Source of the DNA: Acidaminobacterium chupaoyuni
GTDB lineage: Bacteria; Bacillota; Clostridia; Oscillospirales; Butyricicoccaceae
Assembly (NCBI GenBank): GCA_047936785.1
Contig: CP176394.1
Length of the DNA stretch: 64,000 nucleotides
Reading direction: 5' to 3' (one strand)
The notes beneath the pieces are model-generated. The model was not told where the DNA came from. It worked only from the letters and a program-made list of their open reading frames with translations, and made no database searches. Made by a program: the position numbers and the translations under genes. Below are positions 33,529-42,345 of this stretch, piece by piece; positions within the stretch are counted from its first letter, which is position 1, and each line of letters opens with the position of its first letter.

Positions 33529-34392
33529 TCAGATGTTCTGCTGCCGGTCTTCGCCCTGAGAGACCTCGCGCTGCCAGGCGGTCATCAGCGCCTGCGCGAT
33601 GCTGATGTTTGAAAGCGGCGGCGGCAGTTCCTCTTTTGTCACCCACTTGGCTTCGGCGATCTCTGCGCCATCGGGGTGCGGCGTGGGGTCGCCGTCTACT
33701 TCCGCAAAAAAGCCCAGCATCAGCGATTCGGAAAACGGCCAGGGCTGGCTTCCGTAATAGCGCACATTTTTCACTTTCAGCCCAACTTCTTCACGCACTT
33801 CGCGGCGCACCGTGTCTTCCAGCGATTCACCGAATTCCACAAACCCCGCCACAAGCCCAAAACGGCCCGTTTTGTTGGCGGCGTTGCGGGCAATGAGCAA
33901 TTTTTCGCCATGGCGCACCCCAACGATGATGGCGGGCGAAATGCGGGGATAGACCACATTGCCGCATGTGGGGCAGACAGTGGCCCGTTCATCGGCTTTC
34001 AGCCTGGTTTCCGCGCCGCAATGGCCGCAGAAACGGTTGATGCGGAACCACCGGTAAAGATGCCAGCCTTCCATGCCCGCGAACAGCACAAGGGGATCTT
34101 CCGCCTGTCTTAATACCTGCACCGATTGCCAGACAAGCCCTTCGATCTCGCGGATGCCGTGGGGCTGCCAAAAGGTGAAATACCGTGTGTCATCCACCGA
34201 AAAAAGATAGACCGCCTCGCCGCGGCGCTCCTGCGGAAAGCGCTCTGCCCGCGGCAGACGCCAGTCGTTTTCCGTTTCTCCCGCTTCCAGCAGAATTTTT
34301 TGGTTGTCATAGCAAAGCAGGATATCCCCGGGGCCTGCGGGTTCTATGCGGAAACAATTGTTGAATCGATGGGGCTGGATTTCCTGAAACAT
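33529..34392 (-). CDS. nudC: NADH pyrophosphatase / RNA decapping enzyme NudC
   Basis: A 287-residue Nudix hydrolase that splits NAD(H) into NMN(H) and AMP and removes NAD caps from RNA. The zinc ribbon CGHCG...CPTCG is near residues 123-145. The Nudix box (GX5EX7REUXEEXGU) starts at GFVEFGESLE near 190, and the NudC hallmark SQPWPFS follows near 225. All key residues are present. Start ATG at 34392 with AGGAGAG upstream. Confidence 0.92.
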   Translation of the reverse strand: MFQEIQPHRFNNCFRIEPAGPGDILLCYDNQKILLEAGETENDWRLPRAERFPQERRGEAVYLFSVDDTRYFTFWQPHGIREIEGLVWQSVQVLRQAEDPLVLFAGMEGWHLYRWFRINRFCGHCGAETRLKADERATVCPTCGNVVYPRISPAIIVGVRHGEKLLIARNAANKTGRFGLVAGFVEFGESLEDTVRREVREEVGLKVKNVRYYGSQPWPFSESLMLGFFAEVDGDPTPHPDGAEIAEAKWVTKEELPPPLSNISIAQALMTAWQREVSQGEDRQQNI

Positions 34393-34443
34393 CTTTTCTC
34401 TCTCCTCTTGTGCGTTTGTGCGCTGTTTGCTTTTGGGCGGCGT

Positions 34444-34848
34444 TTAGCCTTTTCTTTCGCAGAAAAGTTCCACCAGCTCGCCCAGCGGCCCTTCAAAAAA
34501 CGCGATCCTCACCGGCAGCGGCGGCCGGCAGGGCAGATCTTTGTTTTGGGGTTCCATGGTCACGCGATACCCCTGCCCGCGGATAGCTGCGATGAGATCA
34601 TCCACTTCATCGGTCATCAGGGCAAAGTGATTGACGCTGCCCACCGTGGGGGCGCTCAAAGTGCCGTTTGCCATCATCTCGATGAGCACGCCGCCGGCAT
34701 CCACCATCACGGCGCTTTTTTCGCCCTCGCCCCAGCGCCGAACGACGGGAAGCCCCAGTGTTTCGGTATAAAATTTCACCGCCGTTTCCAGCTGCTGCGC
34801 CGAAACGGCCTTGATGCAGATGTGATGCACGCCTTTAATGATGCTCAT
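34444..34848 (-). CDS. VOC (glyoxalase) family protein
   Basis: A 134-residue vicinal-oxygen-chelate fold protein. GVHHICIKAV (residues 6-15) carries the first metal ligand, EMMANG the second, NHFALMTDEV the third and FFEGPLGELVELFC the fourth. Substrate not deducible. Its start overlaps the stop of the upstream YgjP gene by 4 nt (ATGA type), so the two form an operon. Confidence 0.8.
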   Translation of the reverse strand: MSIIKGVHHICIKAVSAQQLETAVKFYTETLGLPVVRRWGEGEKSAVMVDAGGVLIEMMANGTLSAPTVGSVNHFALMTDEVDDLIAAIRGQGYRVTMEPQNKDLPCRPPLPVRIAFFEGPLGELVELFCERKG

Positions 34849-35537
34849 AGGGCATTCTCCTTTTCTTTTTCCGCCCGGGGCGAGCTGCTGCGAAGCATTG
34901 CCCTGCGCCTGCGGTGATCGGGCATCACCCGATCCATCACGGCATAAAAATCCGCGCCGTGGCCCGCCGCAAAGAAATGCGCCAGCTCATGCGCCGCCAC
35001 ATATTCAATGGCTTCCGGCGGAACACACATTAAGAAAGTGCTGAACGACAGCACTTTCTTTTCGCGGTGACAGCTGCCCCAACGGCTTGTCATCCGTTTG
35101 ATCTTCACTTGATAAGGTGGCAGTTCAAAGCCCTGAAAGCGAGCCTGTGCCCGCGCCAGCGCAGCGGCAAGGATGGGCCTCAGGCGGCTTTCACGCCACG
35201 CGGCGGCCACGGCGGGCGCCCGCGAAGCTTCGGGCGCGGTGATCACCAGCCGGCCGTTTCGGGCGCAAACGCCCGCAGGGCCGAGTTCCACCGTGTATGG
35301 GATCTTTTTCCCTAGCAGCAGCAAAGTGTCGGCGGCCTGTGTCTGGCTTGCAAGGCGCGCCCTCACCTGCCCGATCCACTCTTTTTTCTGCTCCACAAAG
35401 GCGTCGGCCCGCTCAGCGCCCATTTTTCGGGGGCAGCTCGCGTGGATGCTGCCATCGGGATGGATGCGCAAATTAAGGTTTTTCACCGTTTTGCGCGTCA
35501 GTTCATAGGTGATTCCGCTGATCGTGGTGCGGCGCAT
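34845..35537 (-). CDS. YgjP-like M48-type metallopeptidase
   Basis: A 230-residue putative zinc protease of the YgjP/DUF45 family. It has a KNLNLRIHPDGSI start, SRWGSCHREKKVLSFS, and the metal-binding HELAHFFAAGHGADFY (HExxH near residue 185, third ligand His downstream). The C-terminus is basic (RRRRAMLRSS). The cellular role of the family is not well established. First gene of a two-gene unit with the VOC protein. Confidence 0.82.
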   Translation of the reverse strand: MRRTTISGITYELTRKTVKNLNLRIHPDGSIHASCPRKMGAERADAFVEQKKEWIGQVRARLASQTQAADTLLLLGKKIPYTVELGPAGVCARNGRLVITAPEASRAPAVAAAWRESRLRPILAAALARAQARFQGFELPPYQVKIKRMTSRWGSCHREKKVLSFSTFLMCVPPEAIEYVAAHELAHFFAAGHGADFYAVMDRVMPDHRRRRAMLRSSSPRAEKEKENAL

Positions 35538-35540
35538 GGT

Positions 35541-36164
35541 TTAGGAATTCTTCAGAATGATGCTTTCCACGATGTTGGCGGCTTCTTCACAGGCATCGCA
35601 GCTTTTTTCGAAGAATTCGATCAGCTGTTCTTCGGCGCGGATGGTTTTCATATCCTGCTGGGCGGCATACAGCGTGTGGATGCTTTCCACATACAGACGG
35701 TCGCCCTCTTCTTCTTTTTCGTTGATCTCGATGATGCGCTGTTTGATGGTGGTGGATTTGCGGAAGTTTTCAAAATCTATCAGCATTTTTTTCATCAGCG
35801 CGCAGCATTGCGCCAAAATATCGGAAAATTCCAGCACACAGGGGGGGATCTTGCGGATATCATACATATAGGCGCGCATCAGAATATCTTCGATGGCGTC
35901 GTTCACATCATCGATGCCCGCGCCCAGCGCCATGATATCTTCGCGCTCGATGGGGGTGATGAATTCTTTCAAAAGATGGTTCAGCATATCATGCTGTTCT
36001 TTATCGCCCGCGTGTTCCAGCTCATGCATTTCTTCCATTTTTCTGGGCAAAACATCAGGGTCATAATGGCGCAGGATGCTGTCTAAGGTTTCGGCCATCT
36101 GGCAGGAAACCTCGGCCATTCGCTGAAAGCTTTCAAAATAGTTAAAACCTTTTGTTCTCGGCAT
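35541..36164 (-). CDS. DUF47 (PhoU-like) Pit accessory protein
   Basis: A 207-residue all-helical protein of the DUF47 family, distant relatives of PhoU. Acidic metal-binding helices include EHAGDKEQHDM and EREDIMALGAGIDDVNDAIED. DUF47 proteins are encoded next to Pit phosphate transporters and probably regulate them. That is the case here: it follows the Pit gene by 76 nt on the same strand. Confidence 0.9.
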   Translation of the reverse strand: MPRTKGFNYFESFQRMAEVSCQMAETLDSILRHYDPDVLPRKMEEMHELEHAGDKEQHDMLNHLLKEFITPIEREDIMALGAGIDDVNDAIEDILMRAYMYDIRKIPPCVLEFSDILAQCCALMKKMLIDFENFRKSTTIKQRIIEINEKEEEGDRLYVESIHTLYAAQQDMKTIRAEEQLIEFFEKSCDACEEAANIVESIILKNS

Positions 36165-36201
36165 AAAATATTCCCTTTCTTTTCTGATCTTCTAAAACAG
36201 C

Positions 36202-36232
36202 TTTGACATCCTCCCACGGCTTGCGCAGTGGG
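36202..36232. mobile_element. Candidate remnant end of an IS200/IS605-type element
   Basis: TTTGACATCCTCCCACGG followed by a short hairpin (CCCAC / GTGGG) resembles the end sequence of IS605/TnpB-type elements. There is no transposase or tnpB here, so only the end would remain. Confidence 0.35.
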
Positions 36233-36240
36233 CTTTCTCG

Positions 36241-37296
36241 TTAAAATATCTGTAAAAACAGTTTCGCCATAAAATAACCGATAAGCCCGCAGCCGGGGAA
36301 AGTTAAGATCCAGGTAAGCGCCATTTCTTTCACAACGCCCCAATTCACGCTGGAAAGGCGTCTTGCGGCGCCCACGCCCATGATGGCCGTGGTTTTGGTA
36401 TGGGTCGTGCTGACGGGCACGCCCGTTAAGGAAGAAAGAAGCAAACAAAGGGCCGCGCCCAGATCGGCCGAAAAGCCCTGATAGGTTTCAAGCTTGACCA
36501 TATCCATGCCCACCGCTTTGATAATGCGGTAGCCGCCGATGGAAGTGCCCAGCGCCATCACCGCGGAACAAAGGATCATCATCCACAGAGGGATGGAGAA
36601 GGTGGTCACATCGGCCTTGCCCTGGGCAAGGAAAATGCCCAGCAGGAAAACGCCCATGAATTTCTGGCCATCCTGCGCGCCATGCATAAACGCCATGGCG
36701 GCGCCGCCGCCCACCTGCGCTTTTTGGAACAGGCGATTGGCCCTTCGCCGATCCCACCGATGGAACAGTTTTTCCACTAATTTCACAGAGCACCAGCCCG
36801 TTCCAAAGCCCAAAAGGGTGGATAAGACCAGGCCATAGATAACTTTCATCCATTCTGTGCCGTTGATGCCCGACATGCCGCCGTGAAGCGCGATGGCAGC
36901 GCCCGAAATGCCCGCGATCAGCGCGTGGCTTTCGCTGGTGGGGATGCCGAATGCCCATGCCGCTGTGGCCCACACTACAATGGCAAACAACGCGGCGCAA
37001 AGCGCGATCAGCGCTTCATGGGAATCTCCGCCGAAATCCACCATGTTATAAATCGTCATGGCAACCGTGGCGTTGATGGTGGTCATTACGAACACGCCGA
37101 AAAAGTTGAAGACCGCCGCCATAAGAATGGCTTTCTGAGGGCTGATGGCCCTTGTACTGACGCAGGTGGCGATGGCGTTGGGCGCGTCTGTCCATCCGTT
37201 GACCAAAATAACGCCCATTGTCAAGATCACCGTGATCAGAAGAGGCGGGTTCTGCGCGATCTGCGCGATAAATTCCGAAAAGCTAATACCGATCAT
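36241..37296 (-). CDS. pit: Low-affinity phosphate transporter (Pit)
   Basis: A 351-residue symporter that takes up metal-phosphate or phosphate with H+ or Na+. The signature VNGWTDAPNAIATCVSTRAI (near 32-52) is followed by the inverted second half TGVPVSTTHTKTTAIMGVG near 300. Ten or so helices. First gene of a pit-DUF47 operon. A promoter on the minus strand, TTGTGC, 17 nt, TATTCT, lies about 40 nt upstream. Confidence 0.93.
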   Translation of the reverse strand: MIGISFSEFIAQIAQNPPLLITVILTMGVILVNGWTDAPNAIATCVSTRAISPQKAILMAAVFNFFGVFVMTTINATVAMTIYNMVDFGGDSHEALIALCAALFAIVVWATAAWAFGIPTSESHALIAGISGAAIALHGGMSGINGTEWMKVIYGLVLSTLLGFGTGWCSVKLVEKLFHRWDRRRANRLFQKAQVGGGAAMAFMHGAQDGQKFMGVFLLGIFLAQGKADVTTFSIPLWMMILCSAVMALGTSIGGYRIIKAVGMDMVKLETYQGFSADLGAALCLLLSSLTGVPVSTTHTKTTAIMGVGAARRLSSVNWGVVKEMALTWILTFPGCGLIGYFMAKLFLQIF

Positions 37297-37402
37297 CTCT
37301 TTTCTTTTTTCTCAATTTGGATTCGAAATAAGAATAGCACAACCATGCGTTCCGCACAAGCTGTAAGTTTTTGTCGAACCCTTCTTTTCTGCATTTTTTC
37401 GG

Positions 37403-37431
37403 TTGTCATAACGATGATAAACGATTATAAT
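37403..37431 (+). promoter_or_regulatory. Promoter of the zinc-ribbon protein gene
   Basis: TTGTCA (37403-37408), 17-nt spacer, TATAAT (37426-37431). Confidence 0.8.
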
Positions 37432-37466
37432 AAAGACACGCAAGATATACTGAAAGGAGTTTTATC

Positions 37467-37940
37467 ATGCCTCTTTTGAATGATTTAAGCAAAAAGCTTT
37501 CCAATGTGGCGCAATCCACCGTGCAAATGTCCCGCGAACTGGCCGACAGCGCGAAGGTGTCGCTGGCGATTTCTGCCGAAGAGAAAGAAATTGAAAAAGC
37601 ATATAAAGCCATCGGTCAATGGTATTTTCAGAAAAACGCTCAGCAGCCCGATGACGAGATCGCAGGCTCTGTAGAACTGATCCAGACTTCCATCCGCAAG
37701 ATCGCCGAGCTGCGCCGGCAGGCCGAAGAAGTGAAAACCGCCGCCCCCGCGGCCGCGGCCAAGGTCTGCTGCCCCGCCTGCAACGCCGAGATGGATGCGG
37801 GAACCAAGTTTTGCCCCGCCTGCGGCGCAATGATGCCCGATGAAACCATCCTCAGCCGCGAAGATGTTCCCTGCCCCCAATGCGGCACGCTTTGCAGCGG
37901 CAGATTCTGCCCCAACTGCGGCGCGAAAGTCAAAGAATAA
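37467..37940 (+). CDS. Coiled-coil protein with tandem zinc ribbons
   Basis: A 157-residue soluble protein. Residues 1-85 are helical with coiled-coil character (IEKAYKAIGQWYF). An Ala/Pro linker leads to two zinc ribbons: CPACNAEMDAGTKFCPACG (near 99-117) and CPQCGTLCSGRFCPNCG (near 135-151), each four cysteines. A member of the zinc-ribbon/DUF-type proteins common in Clostridia; likely a scaffolding or nucleic-acid-associated role, not assigned. AAGGAG before ATG. Confidence 0.75.
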   Translation: MPLLNDLSKKLSNVAQSTVQMSRELADSAKVSLAISAEEKEIEKAYKAIGQWYFQKNAQQPDDEIAGSVELIQTSIRKIAELRRQAEEVKTAAPAAAAKVCCPACNAEMDAGTKFCPACGAMMPDETILSREDVPCPQCGTLCSGRFCPNCGAKVKE

Positions 37941-38022
37941 AAAGCCCCCGCTGTGCCGGTGCGGAACTGCTTTCCGCACCGGTTTTTTCAAGCTTTTCTA
38001 TCAGAAAGGAACCTTTTTCGTT

Positions 38023-38760
38023 ATGAAACCATTCACCCGCTGTTTATCGGCCCTCTGCGCGCTTGTGTTTCTCTGCGCGGCAGGATGCCAAAAAGAAGAC
38101 CAAACGCCTTCGCTGCTGATCGAAGGCATGGAAAACTGCGCCGTTGAGCCCGATGTGGGCATGGCCGCGGCCACGGCAGGCGACACCACCCGCATGGCCG
38201 TTTTCACCACTTTGAAAATCCCCCGCAGCGATACCCTTTCTTCTTTGCTGGAAAAAGAAAAAACCACCTGGCTGAACGCGGCGCAAAAAGCCCTGGATGA
38301 CGATGAAACCATGACTTCCATCGAAAGCACCATGGAGGTCACCTATAATCAGGCAGGGTTGCTTTCGATTTTGAGAACCGAATCACGGGTCTATCAGGGC
38401 GCGGCCTACCCCACCCTCAGCTATTCGGCGCGCACCTTTTCTTTGGCCGCCGAAAAAGAGCTTTCGGCCAAAGATCTGATCCTGACCGATGACAAGGCTT
38501 CTTCCGACCGCGACATTTTGCAGCTGGTTTCAGAAAATTTCACCGCGCAGATCGAAAAAGATCCCGGCGCCTATCTGCCCGATGCGCAGGAAGCTTTGAA
38601 AAGCGCCGTGAAAAATTACGGCTTTTATCTGGCCGGCGATCAGCTGATGTTTTTCCTGCCCGCTGAAAGCGTGGCGCCCCATGCCGCCGGCATGAGTTCT
38701 TTCGGCCTTCCCTATAGCAATGCTTCCCTGTTTGCGGTGAAGATACCCGCCGCAAAATAA
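38023..38760 (+). CDS. Lipoprotein with DUF3298/RsiV-like fold
   Basis: A 245-residue lipoprotein. The lipobox is AAGC, with Cys near residue 24. The mature part shows the repeated DUF4163/DUF3298 pattern (VTYNQAGLLSILRTESRVYQGAAYP and SARTFSLAAEKELSAKDLI), the fold of the RsiV anti-sigma factor extracellular domain and lysozyme inhibitors. No partner sigma factor is nearby. AGAAAGGAA before ATG at 38023. Confidence 0.65.
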   Translation: MKPFTRCLSALCALVFLCAAGCQKEDQTPSLLIEGMENCAVEPDVGMAAATAGDTTRMAVFTTLKIPRSDTLSSLLEKEKTTWLNAAQKALDDDETMTSIESTMEVTYNQAGLLSILRTESRVYQGAAYPTLSYSARTFSLAAEKELSAKDLILTDDKASSDRDILQLVSENFTAQIEKDPGAYLPDAQEALKSAVKNYGFYLAGDQLMFFLPAESVAPHAAGMSSFGLPYSNASLFAVKIPAAK

Positions 38761-38799
38761 AATTCGGTGAAAAACTGCCCCTGAAGGCAGATCGTCACA

Positions 38800-38848
38800 T
38801 CATGCCCCCGATGGCAAAGCCGCAAAGCTTCGATCGGGGGCATTTTTC
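38800..38848 (+). terminator. Terminator after the lipoprotein gene
   Basis: ATGCCCCCGAT / ATCGGGGGCAT followed by five Ts. The remaining ~150 nt to the serpin start show no gene. Confidence 0.8.
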
Positions 38849-39001
38849 TGTGGAAAGCAAAATTTTTTTTTGAGGGATGTTAAGACAAAAATTTTTTCTG
38901 CCCGAGCTTCCGTTTTGATGCCGGCGCACAATGGCATTTTGCGGCCGCCGAGGGAACTTCTTCTAAGAGCATGCGTCTAATGTTAAAAAGGAGGCATGAA
39001 G

Positions 39002-40258
39002 ATGAAAAAGATCGCCTTGATCCTGGCCGTTATGCTGACGCTTTCGGCCTGCACGCACAATGTTCCTTTGAAATCCGCCGACCTGATGAAAGAGATCAGG
39101 CAAAACACCGTTACCCCGCTGGCCCTTGGGGAACCCACGGGCAGGGCCGGGGATCGATCCGCCCAGCTCACCGAATTTTCGCTGCGGCTGCTGGATCAGC
39201 TGAATTTAGAAGAAAACGCCATGATCTCGCCCCTTTCCATCGCTTCGGCGCTTTCCATGACGGCAAACGGCGCAGACGGCGAGACCCTCGCCCAGATGGA
39301 GACCACCCTGGGCACAGATCTTGAAAGCCTGAATCAATTTCTCTATGCCTATCGCACCATGCTGCCCACCGGCGAAAAATATAAGACCAGTCTGGCCAAC
39401 TCCATTTGGATGCACCAGAAAGAATCGCTGCATGTGGAAAAAGATTTTCTGCAAACGAACAAAGATTTTTATGACGCGGCAATGTATAGCGCCCCCTTCG
39501 ATGAAAGCACAAAAGAAGAGATCAACCGCTGGGTAAACGAAAAAACCGACGGGCAGATCACCAAGCTTTTAGAAGAAGCGCCGCCGCCAAACGCCGTGAT
39601 GTATTTGATCAACGCCCTTTCTTTCGATGGCGAATGGCAGAGCATCTATGAAGAAGATCAAATCAGAAAAGGCGAATTCACCAAAGCAAACGGCGAAAAG
39701 CAGACCGTTGAGTTCATGCACAGCGAAGAATTTTCTTATCTTTCGCTGCCCGGCGCCACCGGCTTTTTAAAGCCCTATGCCGACAGCAAATATTCCTTCG
39801 CGGCGCTGCTGCCCAGCGAAGGGGTTTCCCCCGCGCAGCTGATTAAAAACCTGAAAGGCAGCGTGCTGCTTTCTGCCCTTAAAAATGCCGGGGAAGAAAC
39901 GGTGATCGCTTCCATGCCGAAATTCGAATTTTCATATGGAACGCTTTTAAACGACCCGCTGCAAAGCCTGGGCATGGCCGACGCGTTTGACAGCGACCGG
40001 GCAGATTTTAAAAAGATGGCCGTTTCCGATGAAGGCAATATTTTTATCAGCCGCGTGATCCATAAAACCAAAATCAGGGTGGATGAAAAAGGCACCAAGG
40101 CCGGCGCCGTTACCGCGGTGGAAATGGCGGATAAAGCCGCCGCCCCCGAATTTTCGCCCAAAAAAGTGACGCTCGACCGCCCCTTCGTTTTTATGATCGT
40201 TGATAACACCTGCCATATGCCGCTGTTTTTGGGCGTGATGAACAGCCCCGCTTCCTAA
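39002..40258 (+). CDS. Serpin (serine protease inhibitor) lipoprotein
   Basis: A 418-residue serpin with an N-terminal signal ending in the lipobox LSAC (Cys near 17), so it should be anchored on the cell surface. Landmarks: NAMISPLSIASALSMTANGA (shutter), NSIWMH, MYLINALSFDGEWQS, and the reactive loop hinge DEKGTKAGAVTAVEM followed by DRPFVFMIVDN. The hinge has small residues, as in inhibitory serpins. The loop segment MADKAAAPEF indicates cleavage after a small or aliphatic residue. I chose ATG at 39002 with GGAGG 7 nt upstream rather than 38996. It may protect the cell from host or competitor proteases. Confidence 0.88.
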   Translation: MKKIALILAVMLTLSACTHNVPLKSADLMKEIRQNTVTPLALGEPTGRAGDRSAQLTEFSLRLLDQLNLEENAMISPLSIASALSMTANGADGETLAQMETTLGTDLESLNQFLYAYRTMLPTGEKYKTSLANSIWMHQKESLHVEKDFLQTNKDFYDAAMYSAPFDESTKEEINRWVNEKTDGQITKLLEEAPPPNAVMYLINALSFDGEWQSIYEEDQIRKGEFTKANGEKQTVEFMHSEEFSYLSLPGATGFLKPYADSKYSFAALLPSEGVSPAQLIKNLKGSVLLSALKNAGEETVIASMPKFEFSYGTLLNDPLQSLGMADAFDSDRADFKKMAVSDEGNIFISRVIHKTKIRVDEKGTKAGAVTAVEMADKAAAPEFSPKKVTLDRPFVFMIVDNTCHMPLFLGVMNSPAS

Positions 40259-40283
40259 GCGCGAAAACAGGCCGCTTGCACAA

Positions 40284-40327
40284 AAAAAGCCGCGGAACTA
40301 AAAAGTTCCGCGGCTGCTTTTTTATTT
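40284..40327 (-). terminator. Terminator of the V-ATPase operon
   Basis: GCAGCCGCGGAAC / GTTCCGCGGCT, ending in a T-run on the minus strand; bidirectional, so it also ends the serpin gene. Confidence 0.9.
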
Positions 40328-40333
40328 CTGCCG

Positions 40334-40945
40334 TCATTCTTCTGTTTTTCGGGCTTTGATGACCTTCAAACGGCTGAATTCTTCACGCTCACGCTCTTCC
40401 AGCACACCAACGATATAAGCGATGGTGGCGGTATATTGCGGAATGATGATGTTTTGCAGCGCGTTTGCCCGCTTCTGGGCTTTTTTGATGGAGTTTGCCA
40501 GACGGTAAACGCCGGTTTCCACTTCGGCCAGCGCGGCGCAAAGCTTTTTGGCCCGATAAAATTCAGCCAAGGTGCGGTCTAAAGAAGATTCTGTGCCATA
40601 AAAGCCATAGGTCAGCTTGGCTTCAAAATCGGAACCCGTCACAATGGGGATCTCGACCCCCATCACCGAGCGATAGCCCAGCGATAGCGTGTCATCCACC
40701 GGGGTGGCCAGCGAAATATCCTGGCAGGTGCCCATTTGGATGTTTGCTTCCTGCAGCGCGGCATAGGCGCGTGTAAAAGTGCCGTCGATCTGCGCCTGCA
40801 GGTCTTTGGCGCGGTCGATGAGCTGCATCATTTCGCGGATGAGGATGTTGCGTTTGCGATCCATCAGCTCATAGCCCATTTTAGCCAGAGAAAGCGAACG
40901 GCGGATGCGGGATAAATTGCCTTTTGTGGGCGCGATATTGGGCAT
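40334..40945 (-). CDS. atpD: V-type ATPase subunit D (central stalk)
   Basis: A 203-residue long coiled-coil protein of the rotor shaft. The N-terminal NIAPTKGNLSRIRRSLSLAK and the helical C-terminus RANALQNIIIPQY are family landmarks. I chose ATG at 40945, which overlaps the subunit B stop (TGATG), over TTG at 40948. Last gene of the operon; the terminator follows. Confidence 0.92.
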   Translation of the reverse strand: MPNIAPTKGNLSRIRRSLSLAKMGYELMDRKRNILIREMMQLIDRAKDLQAQIDGTFTRAYAALQEANIQMGTCQDISLATPVDDTLSLGYRSVMGVEIPIVTGSDFEAKLTYGFYGTESSLDRTLAEFYRAKKLCAALAEVETGVYRLANSIKKAQKRANALQNIIIPQYTATIAYIVGVLEEREREEFSRLKVIKARKTEE

Positions 40946-42345
40946 CAATCCTCACTCCCTGCTGCATCCTTGCCCTGATAATATTGATCTAACAGCTTGG
41001 TATCGACCCTGCTCAGCTCACTGCGCGGCAGTTCGGAAAGCAGATCCCATCCTTTCGCCAAAGTCTGTTCAAGCGTTCTGTTTTCCTGCATGCCCTGATG
41101 CACGAATTCCTGTTCGAAGCGTTCGCCGAAACGCATATACTGGCGATCGACGGGCGAAAGTTCTTCTTCGCCGATGACCGAAGCCAGCGAGCGCGCTTCC
41201 TGCACACGGGAATAGCAAGAAAACAGCTGGGTGGAAAGGGCGGGGTGATCTTCGCGGGTATAGCCCTTGCCGATGCCGTCTTTCATCAAACGCGAAAGCG
41301 AAGGCAGCACGCCGATGGGCGGATACATCCCCTTCTGATCGAGGTCACGATCCAAAACGATCTGCCCTTCGGTGATATACCCTGTGAGGTCGGGGATGGG
41401 GTGGGTGATATCATCATTGGGCATGGTGAGGATCGGCACCTGTGTTACGCTGCCTTCCACGCCGCTGAGCATGCCCGCGCGTTCATAAAGCGAGGCCAGA
41501 TCGGAATAAAGGTAGGAAGGATAGCCTTTTCTGCTAGGGATCTCGTTTTTGGAAGAAGAAAATTCACGCAGCGCTTCGCAATAGCTGGACATATCCGTCA
41601 TGATGACGAGGATGTGCATGCCATGGGTAAACGCCAGATATTCGGCCGCCGTCAACGCGCAGCGCGGGGTCAGAATACGCTCGATGATGGGGTCGCTGGC
41701 TTCATTCAAAAACATGACCACGCGCTGTAGCGCGCTGGAATTTTCGAAATCTTTTTTGAAGAAATCGGCCACATCTTTTTTCAGCCCCATGCCTGCGAAC
41801 ACGATGCCGAATTTTTCGCCGTCGCCATCGGTGCCTACGCGGGCCTGGCGCACGATCTGCGCCGCCAGCTGATTATGGCTCATGCCGGCGCCGCTGAAAA
41901 TGGGCAGCTTCTGGCCGCGGATCAGCGTTGCCATGCAATCGATGGCCGAAATGCCGGTATAGATGCAGTTGCGCGGATAAAGCCGCGAAACGGGGTTGAT
42001 GGGCGAACCGTTGATATCGCGCTTTTCTTCGGGGAAAAGCTCGCCCAGCCCATCGATGGGCCGCCCCGCGCCATTGAACACGCGCCCCAGCATCTCGCGG
42101 GAAAGCGCCAGTTCCATGGGGTGGCCTTCAAAACTGATGCTGTTGTTTTTCAGGGAAACGCCTTTCGTGCCCTCGAAAACCTGCAAAACCGCCCGATCGC
42201 CATCGATCATGATCACGCGCCCAGAACGCTTTTCGCCGTTGGGCAGGCGGATCTCGGCGATCTCATCATAAGCCACCTTGCGCACGCCCTCAACGGTCAG
42301 CAGCGGGCCGCTGATGCCGCTGACGCCTGTATATTCGATTTTCAT
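40945..42345 (-). CDS. atpB: V-type ATPase subunit B
   Basis: A 466-residue non-catalytic nucleotide-binding subunit. It has the beta-barrel start and a P-loop-like region IFSGAGMSHNQLAAQI that lacks the GKT of subunit A, as expected. YPSYLYSDLASLYERAG is the conserved interface. The start overlaps the subunit A stop by 4 nt, so the two are made together. Confidence 0.95.
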   Translation of the reverse strand: MKIEYTGVSGISGPLLTVEGVRKVAYDEIAEIRLPNGEKRSGRVIMIDGDRAVLQVFEGTKGVSLKNNSISFEGHPMELALSREMLGRVFNGAGRPIDGLGELFPEEKRDINGSPINPVSRLYPRNCIYTGISAIDCMATLIRGQKLPIFSGAGMSHNQLAAQIVRQARVGTDGDGEKFGIVFAGMGLKKDVADFFKKDFENSSALQRVVMFLNEASDPIIERILTPRCALTAAEYLAFTHGMHILVIMTDMSSYCEALREFSSSKNEIPSRKGYPSYLYSDLASLYERAGMLSGVEGSVTQVPILTMPNDDITHPIPDLTGYITEGQIVLDRDLDQKGMYPPIGVLPSLSRLMKDGIGKGYTREDHPALSTQLFSCYSRVQEARSLASVIGEEELSPVDRQYMRFGERFEQEFVHQGMQENRTLEQTLAKGWDLLSELPRSELSRVDTKLLDQYYQGKDAAGSED

